Assembly (NCBI GenBank): GCA_020284085.1
Contig: JACEVL010000144.1
Span: 1,498,501 to 1,562,500 of the forward strand
Reading direction: 5' to 3'
DNA length: 64,000 nucleotides
Source of the DNA: Aporrectodea caliginosa
Lineage: Eukaryota; Annelida; Clitellata; Crassiclitellata; Lumbricidae
Every line of letters begins with the position of its first letter. The first letter of the stretch is position 1. Shown piece after piece: positions 1-11,893 of the stretch. Below the pieces are notes generated by a model. That model ran no database searches and was not told where the DNA came from. It saw only the letters and a list, made by a program, of their open reading frames with translations. A program made the position numbers and the translations under genes.

Positions 1-480
1 AGGCGTTCATTATACACTTTTACGATAAGATCACATGTTGCTTCAGAAAAATCACCTTCCATTCCACCGCCGACTTCCTACTTCCAAGTCATCGTAGGTA
101 TTTCTGGCAGGCCATGGAATATGAGATTCTGCACTTTCGAGTAGGCCTTGAGTTGTTCCAGCTGAGCTTTATTTTCAGAGATGAGATTAGACATGTTTTC
201 TTCATAGTCGATCATCTGCCCACCGCTCTTAGCGATCTCTCAAGCGACTCTCGAATCTCTTCACCGATTGTGGTTAGATGGGTTTTGATGGAAGTTTCTA
301 TTACAACAGACATTGTGGTGGACAAGTGGGTGGTTAGAGTTTCTAAAACCTTACTGTCCGCCCGCGTTTCTTCCAGGTCTTCATTATCCAGCTTGAAGTC
401 ATTCTTTTTAATTAGCCTATAATTATTTCAACGCCGTCGACTTTGTTGCACAATGAGTTCAACAAAATCTCAAAGTTCCA
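1..480 (-). mobile_element. Decayed LINE ORF1-like coiled-coil fragment
   Basis: On the - strand, about 413 down to 219 encodes a charged, heptad-like stretch (FKLDNEDLEETRADSKVLET...), ends in a stop, and continues in another frame to about 100 with LEQLKAYSKVQNLIFHGLPE. A coiled coil followed by a 'NLIFHG(L/I)PE' segment is typical of ORF1 proteins of animal non-LTR retrotransposons, which bind the element RNA. The frame change and stop make it a relic. The element may continue beyond the left window edge. Confidence 0.45.
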
Positions 481-1496
481 ACCAGAACGACAATTTTTCG
501 AGGCCTGAACTAACGCCGCTCATTCAGTAGGCTACACAAGATCCACAAGTCTCGTTTTGTTTGAATTTCACAGTTAGTCCAGATATTGCCACCTCTCAAA
601 TCTTTCAGCGTGCGACCGTCATTTTAGCACATACACATTGAATTGTCGTCGTCGACTATAATAATATTATGGCACGGTAAACCATTTATTACATAGCTAG
701 AAAGGTATTAGAGTGAAAAGTCAATATATCGCCGTCAGGGCACACGTGACGTAAAAGTTATGCTCACTGATGGATACTCTAAAACAGGCATGGGCAAGTT
801 CTTTTATCAGAATGCTGCCCAAAGGCCAAAGATTTTAAGGGTAGCTCAGCGGCTGTAGGCCCTATAGATGCCAATCGCGGGCTAACTTTTGCGGATTCAT
901 TTACCTCAGAAAATGAGACATTATTAATTTTATTGAAACTAACTGTTGCAGAATAACCGTTAAAGTAGGCCTAAATGAAGATAATTTTTAACGAAAACCT
1001 AATTATCCTAATACCTACAGTCCTACACTACAATAAACGACCCTCTTTATAAGCATGCTAATACTCGATTATTCTCCATTCAATGTACTGGATCCCATTT
1101 TTGGAACGCTCTTCGGAGCTTCTTCCTACCTATATTCAACGCCAACCAAACGCTAGGTTATTCAAACATAAAATCCACCTTTATTTACTTGAAGACACTT
1201 CCTGAGTTTGAATGATTAAGGTAGGCCTATGGCTTCTGCACAGCTGTGGTACTGAGCCCTAGTTAAGAGTTTTTCTGTCTAGTTCTATTTACTTGGTTTG
1301 TGACATCAATAGACCGTCGTCTTGCTTACTATTCTACATAGGAGGCCATGGAAAGCGGGGTCCACGACCCCTTAGGTTTCTCTGTGTAATCAGATTGTTT
1401 CATTTCCTGTAACCTTGTCTCTATTAGGCCTACTTCCTGGCAAATTGATACCGGAGTAAACTGAATTGAAATTGAATATACATGCTATTAGGATAT
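481..1496. other. No recognised gene
   Basis: AT-rich sequence without a supported coding frame. Copies of TAGGCCTA lie at 966, 1222 and 1425. No clear transposon termini seen. Confidence 0.4.
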
Positions 1497-1960
1497 TAGC
1501 TTTGTGCTATGGACTATTGTGACGACATCTCTTTGTTCTACAAACACTATTATGACGTCACAAATATAGCCTATGTACAAAATAGGACAAGGCAATGCCA
1601 GGTTATCGAATTTTTTTCTATGGACTTCGTATTGTGACGACTTCTCTTTGCTAGGCAATTTTGTATTGTCACTAACTTTGGTTATGTTCAGGTTGCTGCT
1701 ACGATATAATTGCTTTGTACTCTTGACGTAGTATTATGACGTCATCTCCTTGGTCTAAACACTATAGTAACGGCAGCAGCTATGTTCATGGACGCATTGT
1801 TATTAAGATAATGGTTATTCCGCATTATGACGACATGTCTTTGTTCTACAAACACTATTGTTACGTCATTAGCTTTGTGGAACATGTTGATGTTAGGGTG
1901 ATAGCTTTGTTGCATGGACTTCTAATTAATTGTTGTATAACAAATACATAAAACCGATAA
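1497..1960. repeat. Degenerate tandem repeat with CRE octamers
   Basis: Diverged ~100-bp units recur at about 1500, 1612, 1711 and 1814. They share a core like 'ATTGTGACGACATCTCTTTG' followed by 'TTCTACAAACACTATT'. Two contain an exact CRE octamer TGACGTCA (about 1552 and 1737), others only CGTCA half sites. Confidence 0.55.
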
Positions 1961-2360
1961 AAGGTTCCCAAGTGCTAATATAAAAGACAAGTCAAGGGCC
2001 GTCCCAGAGGCCGTATGTTGACCAACACCGTATGTTGCCCGCCCCGCTCTAAAACATGCACTCTAGTGATATAAGCTTTATGTAAAATGTTGAAATGTAC
2101 CTTTTAGATATAGAAGCTCTTTGGTTCAACGGTACTTCCGGTATGTATTGATAGCATAATAACACTCACTAAGCTACCTTGTTATCGTCAACAGTACCAC
2201 ATTTGAGTAATTTGGGCTCTCTGAAGAGGAATACATACCTACATGAGCCCAGCAGAGAAAGGGACAACTTGTCTCTTAGTAAAGTAGATCAGTAGGCTAA
2301 CACATTGCTATCGTTCAGTATCGTTGCACGAGCTCTTGAGGCTGTGCTAATTGTGCGCGT

Positions 2361-2507
2361 TAATAATAATAATAATAATAATAATAACGCCGCGGCCTTT
2401 AGGGGCTCCTTTATGCAACACGATGGAGACGAGAACCCGTAAAACACAACTATGCTTAGTATCTTAGAACCTGAGGGATTCTTTTTACCTCGGGCAAAAA
2501 AAAAAAA

Positions 2508-2544
<37 letters not shown>

Positions 2545-2575
2545 TATAAATAATAATAATAATAATAATAATAAT
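2361..2575. repeat. (TAA)n microsatellites
   Basis: Runs of AAT/TAA at about 2361-2388 and 2507-2574 flank a short unique segment and an A13 run. Confidence 0.9.
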
Positions 2576-2699
2576 CCGTGGACGGGGCTCTTCGTGTTTG
2601 CGGGACCTTGCCAGTGGTGACTCGTCTAGTCATCTGTTACTCGAGCTGTGTTCGCTTTGACTGACTGTCTGGTCATATGAACTCTTAACATCATTTAGA

Positions 2700-2775
2700 A
2701 TAGCGCAGGGAGCGCCTCTGAGTAGGAAACTTGAAGGGGCGCTATATACATTTTTGGAATGAATGAATGAATAAT
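2700..2775 (+). mobile_element. L2-like LINE 3' tail with (GAAT)n
   Basis: The segment has 'GAGCGCCTCTGAGTAGGAAA', then 'GGGGCGCTATATAC', and ends in (GAAT)n. The same 3' end ('GGCGCTATATAAA' plus a short tandem repeat) occurs at many places in the window and follows L2-like coding remnants at 15076 and 53915. This is therefore a heavily 5'-truncated LINE, or a SINE sharing that tail. Confidence 0.6.
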
Positions 2776-2890
2776 AATTTATCATATCCATCAATGAACA
2801 TCAGCACTAAAAACTACAATTAACTATAAAGCAGAAGCTGTTGTCTAAAATAATGATAATAATTTAAAATTACTGACAATAGACGTGTAT

Positions 2891-3305
2891 CATAATTGGC
2901 GCTACGTCACAATGGGCTTTTATGCTCTAAATTTAAAATTATGAATAAGCATGATTGTGTCATATTTGGCGCTACATCACAATGGACCTTTATGCTCTAA
3001 ATTTAAAATTACGAATTAGCATGATTGTGTCATATTTGGCGCTACGTCACAATGGGCTTTTATGCTCTAAATTTAAAATTACGAATTAGCACGATTGTGT
3101 CATATTTGGCGCTACGTCACAATGGGCTTTTATGCTCTAAATTTAAAATTACGAATAAGCACGTGTCATAATTGGCACTACGTCACAATGGGCCTTTATG
3201 CTCTAAATTTAAAACTACTAATAATAAACGTGTTTCATAATTGAAATGACGTAACAATGGTCGTTTATTCTCTAAATTTAAACTTAATAACAATGGACGT
3301 GTTTT
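2891..3305. repeat. 70-bp minisatellite, about 6 copies
   Basis: Unit starts fall at 2891, 2961, 3031 and 3101 (exact 70-bp period), then 3167 and 3236 (shorter, more diverged). Each unit carries 'GGCGCTACGTCACAATGGGC' and 'TATGCTCTAAATTTAAA'. CRE-like TACGTCA half sites occur once per unit; the last unit has TGACGTAACAAT. Confidence 0.9.
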
Positions 3306-3339
3306 AATAATGATGATGATAATAATAATTATAATACAG

Positions 3340-3570
3340 TATGTACTGTGTGTATATAATTATGTATGTAGGCCTATATAAGCATGTGTGTATTTGTGTA
3401 ATCACTGTATGTACCTATGTAGTATGTATCTATGTATATCATGATGTATGTATGTCAATATACATGTCATTATGTATGTCTGTACGTATATCGGTGTGTC
3501 TTTATGTATCTATGCATGTTTGTATGTATGTAAGTATGTTTGTATGTATGTATATGTACGGATATCTTTA
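3340..3570. repeat. Imperfect TATG/GTAT repeat tract
   Basis: Interrupted ATGT-type repeats; apparent coding frames here are low-complexity Tyr/Val/Cys/Met runs. Confidence 0.8.
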
Positions 3571-4064
3571 TAAAATGGTATAGGAATATATCTGGGCTTT
3601 TGTATAGTGCTAGTTATGTCTCTTCATAACTGTCTTCCTACGGCAGAAAATCGACCCCAGAGACACGTTCGAGGGCTCCTTGTCGTGAAAGGACATTTAG
3701 AAAGACGTTGCAGTTTTCAAAAGCACACGACGTATCATGGACGAACGTATTCCGGAGTTACAGTTAAACAGCGAGACACGTGCACTGCAGGTAGACACAA
3801 TTAGCAGACGATGGGTCGGATGAATAAAAGACTGGACTGGATTTCATTCGAAGGGGTATTGTGTTACATATGCGATGCCTAGCGTTCAATGGCAAATGAC
3901 GTTGGCATGACACGTATCTACCTCTTTTGTATCGTCGTAATGGTAATCGTAATAGCACGTTCATTCAACGACAACGCAAGAGAACTATACCAAATCGTTA
4001 TTAAGGGTGATTTTAATAAGCCATAGGCCTACTGATGTAGGCATCATGGAACAATCATATCTCA

Positions 4065-4068
<4 letters not shown>
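3571..4068. other. No recognised gene; short repeat-tail match
   Basis: About 3588-3620 ('ATATATCTGGGCTTTTGTAT') matches 5212-5232, a dispersed element start seen repeatedly next to GTAT repeats. The rest is unrecognised. Confidence 0.4.

Positions 4069-4126
<58 letters not shown>
4069..4126. repeat. (TA)n microsatellite
   Basis: About 55 bp of nearly pure TA dinucleotide. Confidence 0.95.
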
Positions 4127-4131
<5 letters not shown>

Positions 4132-5916
4132 TCTCATATCTCTGATATGTTGGAAGGGTTTGACCTGTAGCAGCTCAATACTTTTCCTACACGTAATAAA
4201 GACAGCAGATTTCCTCACAACTCGTTCTGATTTACAATCGCTTCATTCTGTTACTTCTGCAGAGTTAGATTTTTAAGATCATTTTGCCGATTTATAAAAA
4301 TTATACTTCCCATCTAAACTGTCACAAAATAAGATAATTAATGCTCTCTCTGGCATAAAATCAATTTAAATTAATTAAAGAATGATATCTTAGCATTTCT
4401 GCACAAGCAGCTAATTAGCAGACTCTGCGGTTACAATCTATTCTAAGATAGCTTCGTGACAGTCAGTTGTTTTCAAAGTATAAGAGAACAATAGATCTAA
4501 AAACACAGCTTTGATACAACGCTGCCATTTCAGAAGCTAGGCGTCGTAGAAGTTGGAGCGTTGGTGACGATACTCTAGTCTTCCTTCGGGTCACTTTAGA
4601 TTCAAGCAACAGTGCAAACTTGCCCGAAAATTTCTTTCATCTCCCAAATCTGCATATTTAAGTTACACGCTGAATGTTCTGAATCTCGAAAAACCTTAAG
4701 GTTAATGTTAAATAAATTGTGACATTGGGAAAAATAACATTATTGTTTTTCCCTGTTGCGTGCTTGGTATGAGGTTTAAATTGATCGGGTCCTCTTGGTC
4801 AAACAAATTCCTTCATCCAGATTCTTTGTCTCTTCTCCTGTGATGGGCTACTCTGGGACAAAAACTCTTGAAGGTGTTCGAAAACTTACATTTAACTCAC
4901 CTAAAAAAATAGGTCGCATTGACACTTTCCTACATAACTTCTGAAAGAGTGCTTTGATGTCCTGGGTCCAACGATACATCAATTATCAATTTCTCAATAC
5001 ATGAGGGATCCTTCCCATCTGCATTTGCCAATGCTATAGTTCATCCTCTTGGATAGCGGCCAATAAACTTCTTAAGCCATCGAAGACTCAATTTGCGCTA
5101 CAGGGCACTCCACAGCAACTTAAGAAATTTAAATGGTTTAACTCTTTGAAACTAGGTGACTCAATTCAATTGTTGAGTTGTGTGTTTGTATGCACGCATG
5201 CATGCATATATGTATATCTGGGCTTTTATATAGCGCATTTATGAACCTCTCGAAAGCCATGTGATCATGGCTTTAACAGTATGCGTCTTAACAGACGACG
5301 AGAATTTTAACAGCAAGAATGGAAAAGTTGTCGAGTATAATGAAGTAGACCTATCTGTCTAATTAAACAATCCCAAGATAAGATAAGATGAGATTAGTAT
5401 GCTGTGATAGGATATGGCATGAATAGGCGTATGATGTGATTTTATATGATATATGATGCGGCATGATGCCATATGATCTGATGATGTAAGAGAGTGAATA
5501 GAAGAGAGGAAAGGATGCGGCCATACCTGACTGGTTTAGAAATTTATTAGATCAAATAAGCCGACATTGTTCATAAATGAGATGGGGTCATTAAAAGTGC
5601 CGCATCTTAGGAGATCTGAGCGATAAAGGCGATTGATCTACGAGAGAACTCTGCAGACATCGGAAGGCCCTTACAGCTGCAGTATCTGTTAGAGTGCTGC
5701 ATCCAATTATGATTATGACCCTGGGCAATACTTAGTCGGAGGAATTGAGGTATTGCTGTACAAGCCAACTGGTAAACAGGCATAGACAAAAAATCTCTCG
5801 AAGCAGTGCGCGAGCAAAGAGTTGACGACAACGTGCACAACAATTTCTGCTGGCGTTCATTTCACATCAAAGTAAAATTGAATTCATTGTCATAGCTGCT
5901 GGCATAATTATTTAGA
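4127..5916. other. No recognised gene
   Basis: No supportable coding frame. At 5205-5270 a dispersed repeat tail ('TATATAGCGC' type) follows an ATGC/GTAT tract. AT-rich pentamer-like repeats lie around 5380-5500. Confidence 0.4.
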
Positions 5917-6180
5917 TCACCTTGTGCCGTCGATTCGTTGAATCCTAGCGACCGTCATAGTCAGCCTTCTCCACGTGTTCCGATCTGTTGTCGCCTCTCT
6001 CAGCTCCGGAAGCTTCATTTTCATCGTCTCATGTATCTCCTCCATCCATCTTCTTCTTGGTCGTCCTCTTCCCCTCCTCCCTCCCCGCATGCCAGCATCA
6101 TCTCCTTTTCCAGTCCATTCGCGCGCATCACATGTCCAAAATACGTCATTTTCTGTTTTGCTGCTCTTTGTCCCAATGAC
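5917..6180 (-). mobile_element. LINE (RTE-like) C-terminal remnant
   Basis: The - strand encodes KQKMTYFGHVMRANGLEKEM, then after a frameshift RGRGRPRRRWMEEIHE and DRNTWRRLTMTVARIQR before TGA at 5919-5917. The pattern 'lxxxGHVxR...GRPRxxWxxxI...R..WRR' is the C-terminal tail after the reverse transcriptase of many animal non-LTR elements. The same C-terminus (VARVQRTDGTR-stop) recurs at 51225-51283. Confidence 0.75.
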
Positions 6181-7138
6181 ATATCTCCTCTCTGGTGTCC
6201 TATCTCCTCTATATTTAGATAACTACATTAAAAAGGCTAAAGTTTTCAATCCATGGCACAAGTAATGAAATCATATGTATGTATGTATTTGGACTTTTAT
6301 AGGGCTGTCAGCCATTTTAGGAACCCTGAGAAAGCGCCACGAACAAAGTGGTCTAAGGGATCGGAACAGATGAGTCTAAACATAGCCGTAGAAAGTACCT
6401 TGAGTGGCATTTGGCATGACATCTTCAAGTGGCACGTGATCCTGCTTAGGTTGCGAAATTATCCTCCGAGACTGGTAACATTATACATTGGCCAATCGCT
6501 GGCCATCATTTGGTCATGGTAGAACGGTCCGCTCTCTCTACTCTTAACTCTATGATGGTGTACATTACCTACCCAGATTATTAGACCCAAACTCAAATTT
6601 CGACATTTCAACACGTTTTTTGTCAAAAAATGTATAACACACACAATGTGAACTATATGTTTTCTGTTTTACACTGCATGCTTATTCATTTAAATTTATT
6701 TATTGAAATACATGGAGGTAACAAAAAATAAACAACAGTGCCACCACCTACCGAAAAAATTAAAATAAGTTTAAAATTCTGAAAATTTAGCTTTGAGTCT
6801 AATAATATGGGTAGGTACTGTAGTCTGCGTGATACAGACTCTACACGCTGACTCCCCTCTCTAGAAAAACTCGCCGTGAGTGTATCGTGCCACTCAATCG
6901 GCATTGTAATAATTCTTTTATTTTAATAATACAATTACTGTCGGCCAGTAGGCGATGAGAAAAGGAACTTGAGAGCGATTTAAGATGGAGCGGCTGGGCG
7001 CATATATCGGAATAGCAAAACGTTGCGCTAAAGGAAGTTTTTCTAACGTCTCTTAGTCACAGAAGTTGACTCTACAAGATGAACAGGTTAGCCTAGGACT
7101 TCGTTTGAGCGCGGACGTTCACAAGAATGGAGAGCGCA
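6181..7138. other. No recognised gene
   Basis: Contains one dispersed-tail match at about 6270-6320 ('TATGTATTTGGACTTTTATA'). No coding frame with family features. Confidence 0.4.
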
Positions 7139-7412
7139 AAGATAATAATACTAATAATAATATTCTTTATTGAAACAATCCGGTTGACAAACCGAAACCG
7201 GTTACAGTGTACAGTTTGCAATTGAAACAATTCACAAGAACACAAATGACAGAAGACATAACTCTTAACAACTAACAGAACAGACAGCCTGCAATAGCAT
7301 ACACGGCGCTAATAGCAGCCTACAAAGCATGTTTGCCTACGGAACTCGATCTCGGTGCCTCTCGCTCTCTATACCAGTTTGTTATCCAATTCGCAATCGG
7401 GCCCCCAAGATA
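7139..7412 (-). mobile_element. tRNA-derived SINE (copy 1)
   Basis: The tRNA-like head is at the high-coordinate end (7412 to about 7345, - strand) and a (TAA)n tail lies at 7139-7165. The body shares long blocks with 28578-28838, for example 'GAAACAATTCACAAGAACAC' and 'CAGACAGCCTGCAATA'. The A and B boxes are degenerate here but clear in the second copy. Confidence 0.75.
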
Positions 7413-8735
7413 ATTGCGAGCAAGGGGAGGATCCAAACTAGATGATATTTGCTGATGTCATATGTGGACAACCCTGGAAGTCTCTTCCAGCAGTTTACGG
7501 ACATTTTTGAACCACCTGAGGCTGCCTCAGTATATGTATCCTCGAGTAAAAAATAAAATAGTAATAATTATAGCATATATACAATCATATGCAGACCAGA
7601 GTCAAATACAGATCTTACTGCTCAAGCGATAGTCCAAAGCGAGCTCGTCAAATAAAAAAATTACAGGCCACTTTGCCTAGACACCTTGTGTGGTTGGTCT
7701 TCGTATTTTTGTCAAAATGTAGTCCTTAAAATGCATGCCAAATACATTTCATCAATGGTACAAGAACGATAAACTCGAGGCTGGTGCGTAGCTTTCGGCT
7801 AGCACTCGACGGACGCTCTGATGAAATTCTCTCACAGCATTTCAGCTGCCTCTTAAACTAACACAAATGGACTCTTACTGGACGCCTCAGTCAATATCAT
7901 CCGAATTCTTATCAATTCCACGAAGAAGCAGGTTCTACGCCACCTTGAACACAGCGGACTTAACGACCAGCTGGCCCGACCGATGTTGTGCTGGCTAAAG
8001 AACGCGCGGCCGAGTTCAGAAGGACTAACAAAACTGTATAATTGGAAGCACTCTCTTCAGAGCACGGAAGGCACTTCCAGCGCACGAATGGTAATTTTCA
8101 AGGGGATTTTCAGATGGTAGTAAACAGCAGACAGGCTGCGCATCGAAATCACCGAATTGGAGGAGATTCGTAACAACGTTTCTCAAGTATCAAGTAGAGA
8201 CACCGTGACAAACTGTTGTAGCAGCCGCACATTGCGTTTCTCTTGCAATAAATGACGCTTTACTTTACGTGCGGATGTTTAGCAACCCCGAGAGTTTGGG
8301 TGGTGGATATTCACGTGTAATGTATTACCTCTGACTCCGATATGTAAGTGTAATTATTACTGTAAGGTTTCATCATTCTGTCTTAGCACAAAATAATTAT
8401 AACTAAATATCTACTCCACAGTTCGTGCAGTGCAAGACGAAGCTGTACACGAGTTGAGCATCGAGTTGATTCCCTACGCACGTCTTAACGGTGATTAGTA
8501 TGGCACAGTACGACATCTGCACGCAAGGGAATTAAGCCAACTCGAGTCGGGTGTATGTTTGGTTGGGTGGGAAGTCACTGAAATACAACGCCAAATGGCG
8601 CCCACACGCCATTCTTTAGTTGTCAGTAAATTACGTAAATTGAGAGATTAAAAGTGTCCGGCATTTGGTTTCTGTATGCGTGGATATATTTATGTATGTG
8701 TGCATATATGTACAATTTCTACATGCGTATGCAAG

Positions 8736-8740
<5 letters not shown>
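7413..8740. other. No recognised gene
   Basis: Single-copy-looking sequence with CpG-containing stretches around 7900-8060. No coding frame above about 60 codons is convincing. Confidence 0.4.
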
Positions 8741-8769
<29 letters not shown>

Positions 8770-8900
8770 TGTATTTATGTATGTATGTATGTATGTATGT
8801 ATGTATGTATGTATGTATGTATGTATGTATGTATGTATGTATGCATGTATGTATGTATTTATTCATGCATGCATGCATGCATGTATGTAAGTATGTGTGT
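8741..8900. repeat. (ATGT)n microsatellite
   Basis: Long ATGT tetranucleotide array with few interruptions, ending in an ATGC run at 8865-8882. Confidence 0.95.
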
Positions 8901-9194
8901 ATGCAAGTATGTCTGCTGGGACTCGGGAGCCATGGGGTCACTTCCCAGGTCACTGTATGTTTGCATTATTTTGTATATATGTATGTCCTTTCTGGTCTCG
9001 CCATTGGATGGCTACTATTACAAACATTAGACGCAAAGTGCAGAGAACCAAGTTTGTATATTTGTGATTATCACTTTAATTTAGTGGGATCATACATACC
9101 TCGATTGAAATACAACGTTTAGGGTCTTATATGCTATTACATTGACAATAGAAAAGATGCAACACCTACAATAGCAGCTAAGAACAACAATAGG

Positions 9195-9416
9195 TACTAC
9201 TTCTACTATTGCTGTTACTGATAATGATACTTCTGCTACTCCTACCAATGCTACTATTGATTCTGCTACTATTGTTGTTGCTACTACTATCAATACTACT
9301 ACAACTACTGCTGCTACTACAACTGCTGCTGCCACTACAACAATTGCTGCTGCTGTTGCTGCTGCTACTGTTGCTGCTGTTGCTGATACCGCTATTGCTA
9401 CTGCTACTGTCAATTT
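9195..9416. repeat. Trinucleotide CTA/CTG/TTG tract
   Basis: Imperfect trinucleotide repeat of about 220 bp. Its Leu-, Val- or Ala-rich translations are artefacts. Confidence 0.9.
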
Positions 9417-9799
9417 ATAATTTTGTCTATATAGTAGCCTTCAAGTGGCACCTGCTCCGTCAACTTGAAGACTGCTGGTGATCAGTCAACCTGCGAGAGT
9501 TGTAATATGTATCATTTTGAGGATCATTTGTGGTGCCTCCCATAACGCTGGAAATAATTATTAAAGCATGTGACATGTTGTACCACAATGTCGGACTAAA
9601 CCTCACTTTCGTTGTTAATTGTTATTTCTGCTTTAACACTAACGTCTGACCCTTCAAATTGTAACTATAATCTGGCATTTATAGCGCATCATTTCCTGAA
9701 CCTAAACTTACCACACTCGGTGCAGTCATCCCTACCCGGTTCGCAGCACTCTTCCCTTTCGCACTTGCGGAGCACCTGCGACGCGCACGCCTCCAAGCG

Positions 9800-10131
9800 C
9801 CGATCACCTGGATCCGTTTTAAAGGAAGGAAGGCGGTTCCAAAAGTAGAGAAGAAAGCGACCGCAGGAGCAGACTGAGCCACAGACAGAAACGCGCAGAC
9901 GACCGGTCCAACTAAGTGACCAATACGGTTGAGTGTAAGAAGAGGCAGGCAGTTGAGTTCCGACGGCGGCATTTCTCTTAACGTGACGGCGCGTATCGAG
10001 TGTCAGTCTCACTCGAGTGAACTCCGTCTCGACTGAAGCAGTTCGCGAAAGGTTGAAGAATCCGTGAGTTCAGACTGGGTAAAGTAGTCGACGGTGAATT
10101 GTTTGAAGGAAGACTGAACGTAGTTGCTGCA
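9800..10131 (+). promoter_or_regulatory. Putative promoter/5' UTR of neuropeptide gene
   Basis: The 330 bp before the precursor ATG are richer in CpG than the surroundings. They contain a CCAAT pentamer near 9919 and an initiator-like TCAGTC near 10003-10008. The ATG context GCAATGG has G at -3 and G at +4. No good TATA box at the right distance was seen, so transcription start is unproven and an upstream non-coding exon is possible. Confidence 0.35.
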
Positions 10132-10302
10132 ATGGCCGTTAGAAGTCGACTTCTCGTGACTGTCTTCCTGTCGTTATTCCTCTTGATCGTAGCGGTCAGA
10201 GGAAACGCAGGGCCTGCTGGGAAGTTTAGGTCGCGACCCAGGAATCAAATGAAACCGATAAGAGAAGCAGCACTCCCAGAAGAAGACCTGTTCTTTCAGC
10301 TG
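10132..10302 (+). CDS. FYVSR-amide neuropeptide precursor, exon 1
   Basis: This exon encodes residues 1-57 of a 194-residue secreted peptide-hormone precursor. Residues 1-24 form a clear signal peptide: basic MAVRSR, then a hydrophobic core LLVTVFLSLFLLIVAV, with cleavage expected near G24/N25. The ATG at 10132 has a good animal initiation context and places the signal sequence at the extreme N-terminus; translation open upstream of it adds no hydrophobic or conserved segment. After the signal comes a basic spacer and an acidic LPEEDLFFQL end. The donor CTG|GTGAGA at 10302/10303 is in phase 0 and joins in frame to the acceptor at 15186/15187. The exon is followed by a 4.9-kb intron filled with mobile elements. 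The splice is inferred from sequence only. Confidence 0.8.
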
Positions 10303-10316
10303 GTGAGATTTTGTTC

Positions 10317-10372
10317 ATTTCATTCATTCATTCAGAGCATTTATATAGCGCCCCTTCAAGAGGCTATTCAAA
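10317..10372 (-). mobile_element. L2-like LINE 3' tail
   Basis: On the - strand 'TGAAGGGGCGCTATATAAA' is followed by (TGAA)n, the same tail as at 2737-2772. It starts only about 15 bp after the splice donor. Confidence 0.6.
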
Positions 10373-10469
10373 TCATCTGTCGCCTTCTTGTCGTTGTTTA
10401 ATAATGATCATCCATCATCATCGTCGTCGTCATCATCGTCAACATCAGCGATATCGGCATATTTAATTG

Positions 10470-11052
10470 GGTCTACGTTCAAAACCGCGATCGTCAAAAC
10501 CGCGATCACAAAATAGCGATGCACAAAACAGCGACTGCATAAAATAGCGATAATCAAAACAGCGATTAACTTCGAAGATTGACTTTTTTAATGTAGGCCT
10601 ACGTTGATTGGTCCTGATTGCGAACTTATAGGCTAATTAGCGTTTATTATTTACTAAATCATTTGAAGTTGTTGGAGTGAGAGCGGAAATGACAGCGTTG
10701 ATTGGTCCTGAATACGAACTTAATTGAACTTAAAATGTTATAGTTAAGTAGGCCTACATCGCAGGACAAATACCAAATCCATGTCGAAGAATCTACAGAG
10801 AAACTGCAGACAAAATAAAAAGCATCGTCGGCGATTACACTAATCGACCTATATTGGACTACTTTCGTGGAATTGGACATAATTTAAGTCTTCAAATTTT
10901 ACATTACACATTTGTTATAATATTATTTATACTTCGTGATACATTTAAAACTTTCTATAATAAATCGGTGAAATCGCTGTTTTGTGCATCGCTATTTTGT
11001 GATCGCGGTTTTGACGATCGCTGTTTTGTGATCGCGGTTTTGAACGTAAACC
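10470..11052. mobile_element. MITE with tandem-repeat TIRs, 8-bp TSD
   Basis: The termini read GGTCTACGTTCAAAACCGCG (left) and, in reverse complement, GGTTTACGTTCAAAACCGCG (right). The element is bounded by an exact 8-bp target duplication TTTAATTG at 10462-10469 and 11053-11060. Each terminal inverted repeat is itself a ladder of ~15-bp units of the type CAAAA(CC/TA/CA)GCGAT, about six on the left and five on the right. No transposase frame lies inside, so it is non-autonomous. The 8-bp duplication fits hAT-type integration; the repeat-built TIRs are foldback-like. Confidence 0.85.
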
Positions 11053-11160
11053 TTTAATTGCCCATGTGCAGCCGTATCTTAATCGGCTTAACAAATATCA
11101 GTATGAAAAGATAGCCGTGTTTCAACGCGCATGATCGGTTATTACAAGACGTCATATAAA

Positions 11161-11441
11161 TGTTCACATTCACATACATTTAGGCCTACGAGCATACATA
11201 GGCCTACATTCATGCATGCATTCACATATACATACGTACAAATGTGCGTACATGTATGCATAAATGTGCGACGTTGTACGTACAAATATTTGTACACACA
11301 TTCAAACATAAACATACGTAGGCTACGTATAGTTACTCGCGAACATTCATTATGCATGCACGCACAAACATGTATGAATACACATACATGCGCTCATACT
11401 TACACACATAGATGTATATATGCATGTACGTACAAATTACG

Positions 11442-11502
<61 letters not shown>

Positions 11503-11520
11503 ACATACATTCATACATAA
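11161..11520. repeat. CATA-rich tract with (TA)n
   Basis: Imperfect ACAT/CATA repeats lead into about 60 bp of pure TA at 11443-11498. TAGGCCTA occurs at 11181 and 11199. Confidence 0.9.
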
Positions 11521-11893
11521 TGTAAAAGTACGATTCTAATCTAATTTATTCTACTGACTTTCATTACGCCGTTATAATAGAGAAAAACTAAGTCGCAATT
11601 AAAAGAAGTCCAATAGAAAAACGTTGCGAAAGACACAGAACATGGCGCATTGCAGTGTCTTATTCCGTCATATCTTGTCTTGCCTGGCATACCACTGTCT
11701 TACTACTACAGTCTTACCACACAGGACATGGTCTTACCACTACAATTTCCCTATTAATTTTCTGTCAACGTAAGCATTCCCTCCATTAGACCTTGTCTTG
11801 CCTTTGCAAACCTTAAAGCTTTAGTGTTACCTTTCTGCTCTGTAGCATCTTTATTAGCTTACAGGCAAGGTAAATCACTTTTAGTGATAGATT

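Noticed and set aside
8654..9122. Tyr/Val/Cys/Met- or His/Thr/Tyr-rich open frames on both strands
   Set aside because: They are translations of an (ATGT)n microsatellite; same for 20818-21255 and 3341-3583.
9679..10012. Minus-strand frames of about 100 codons opposite the neuropeptide promoter
   Set aside because: No domain, no signal; they arise in a GC-richer region antisense to the probable 5' UTR.
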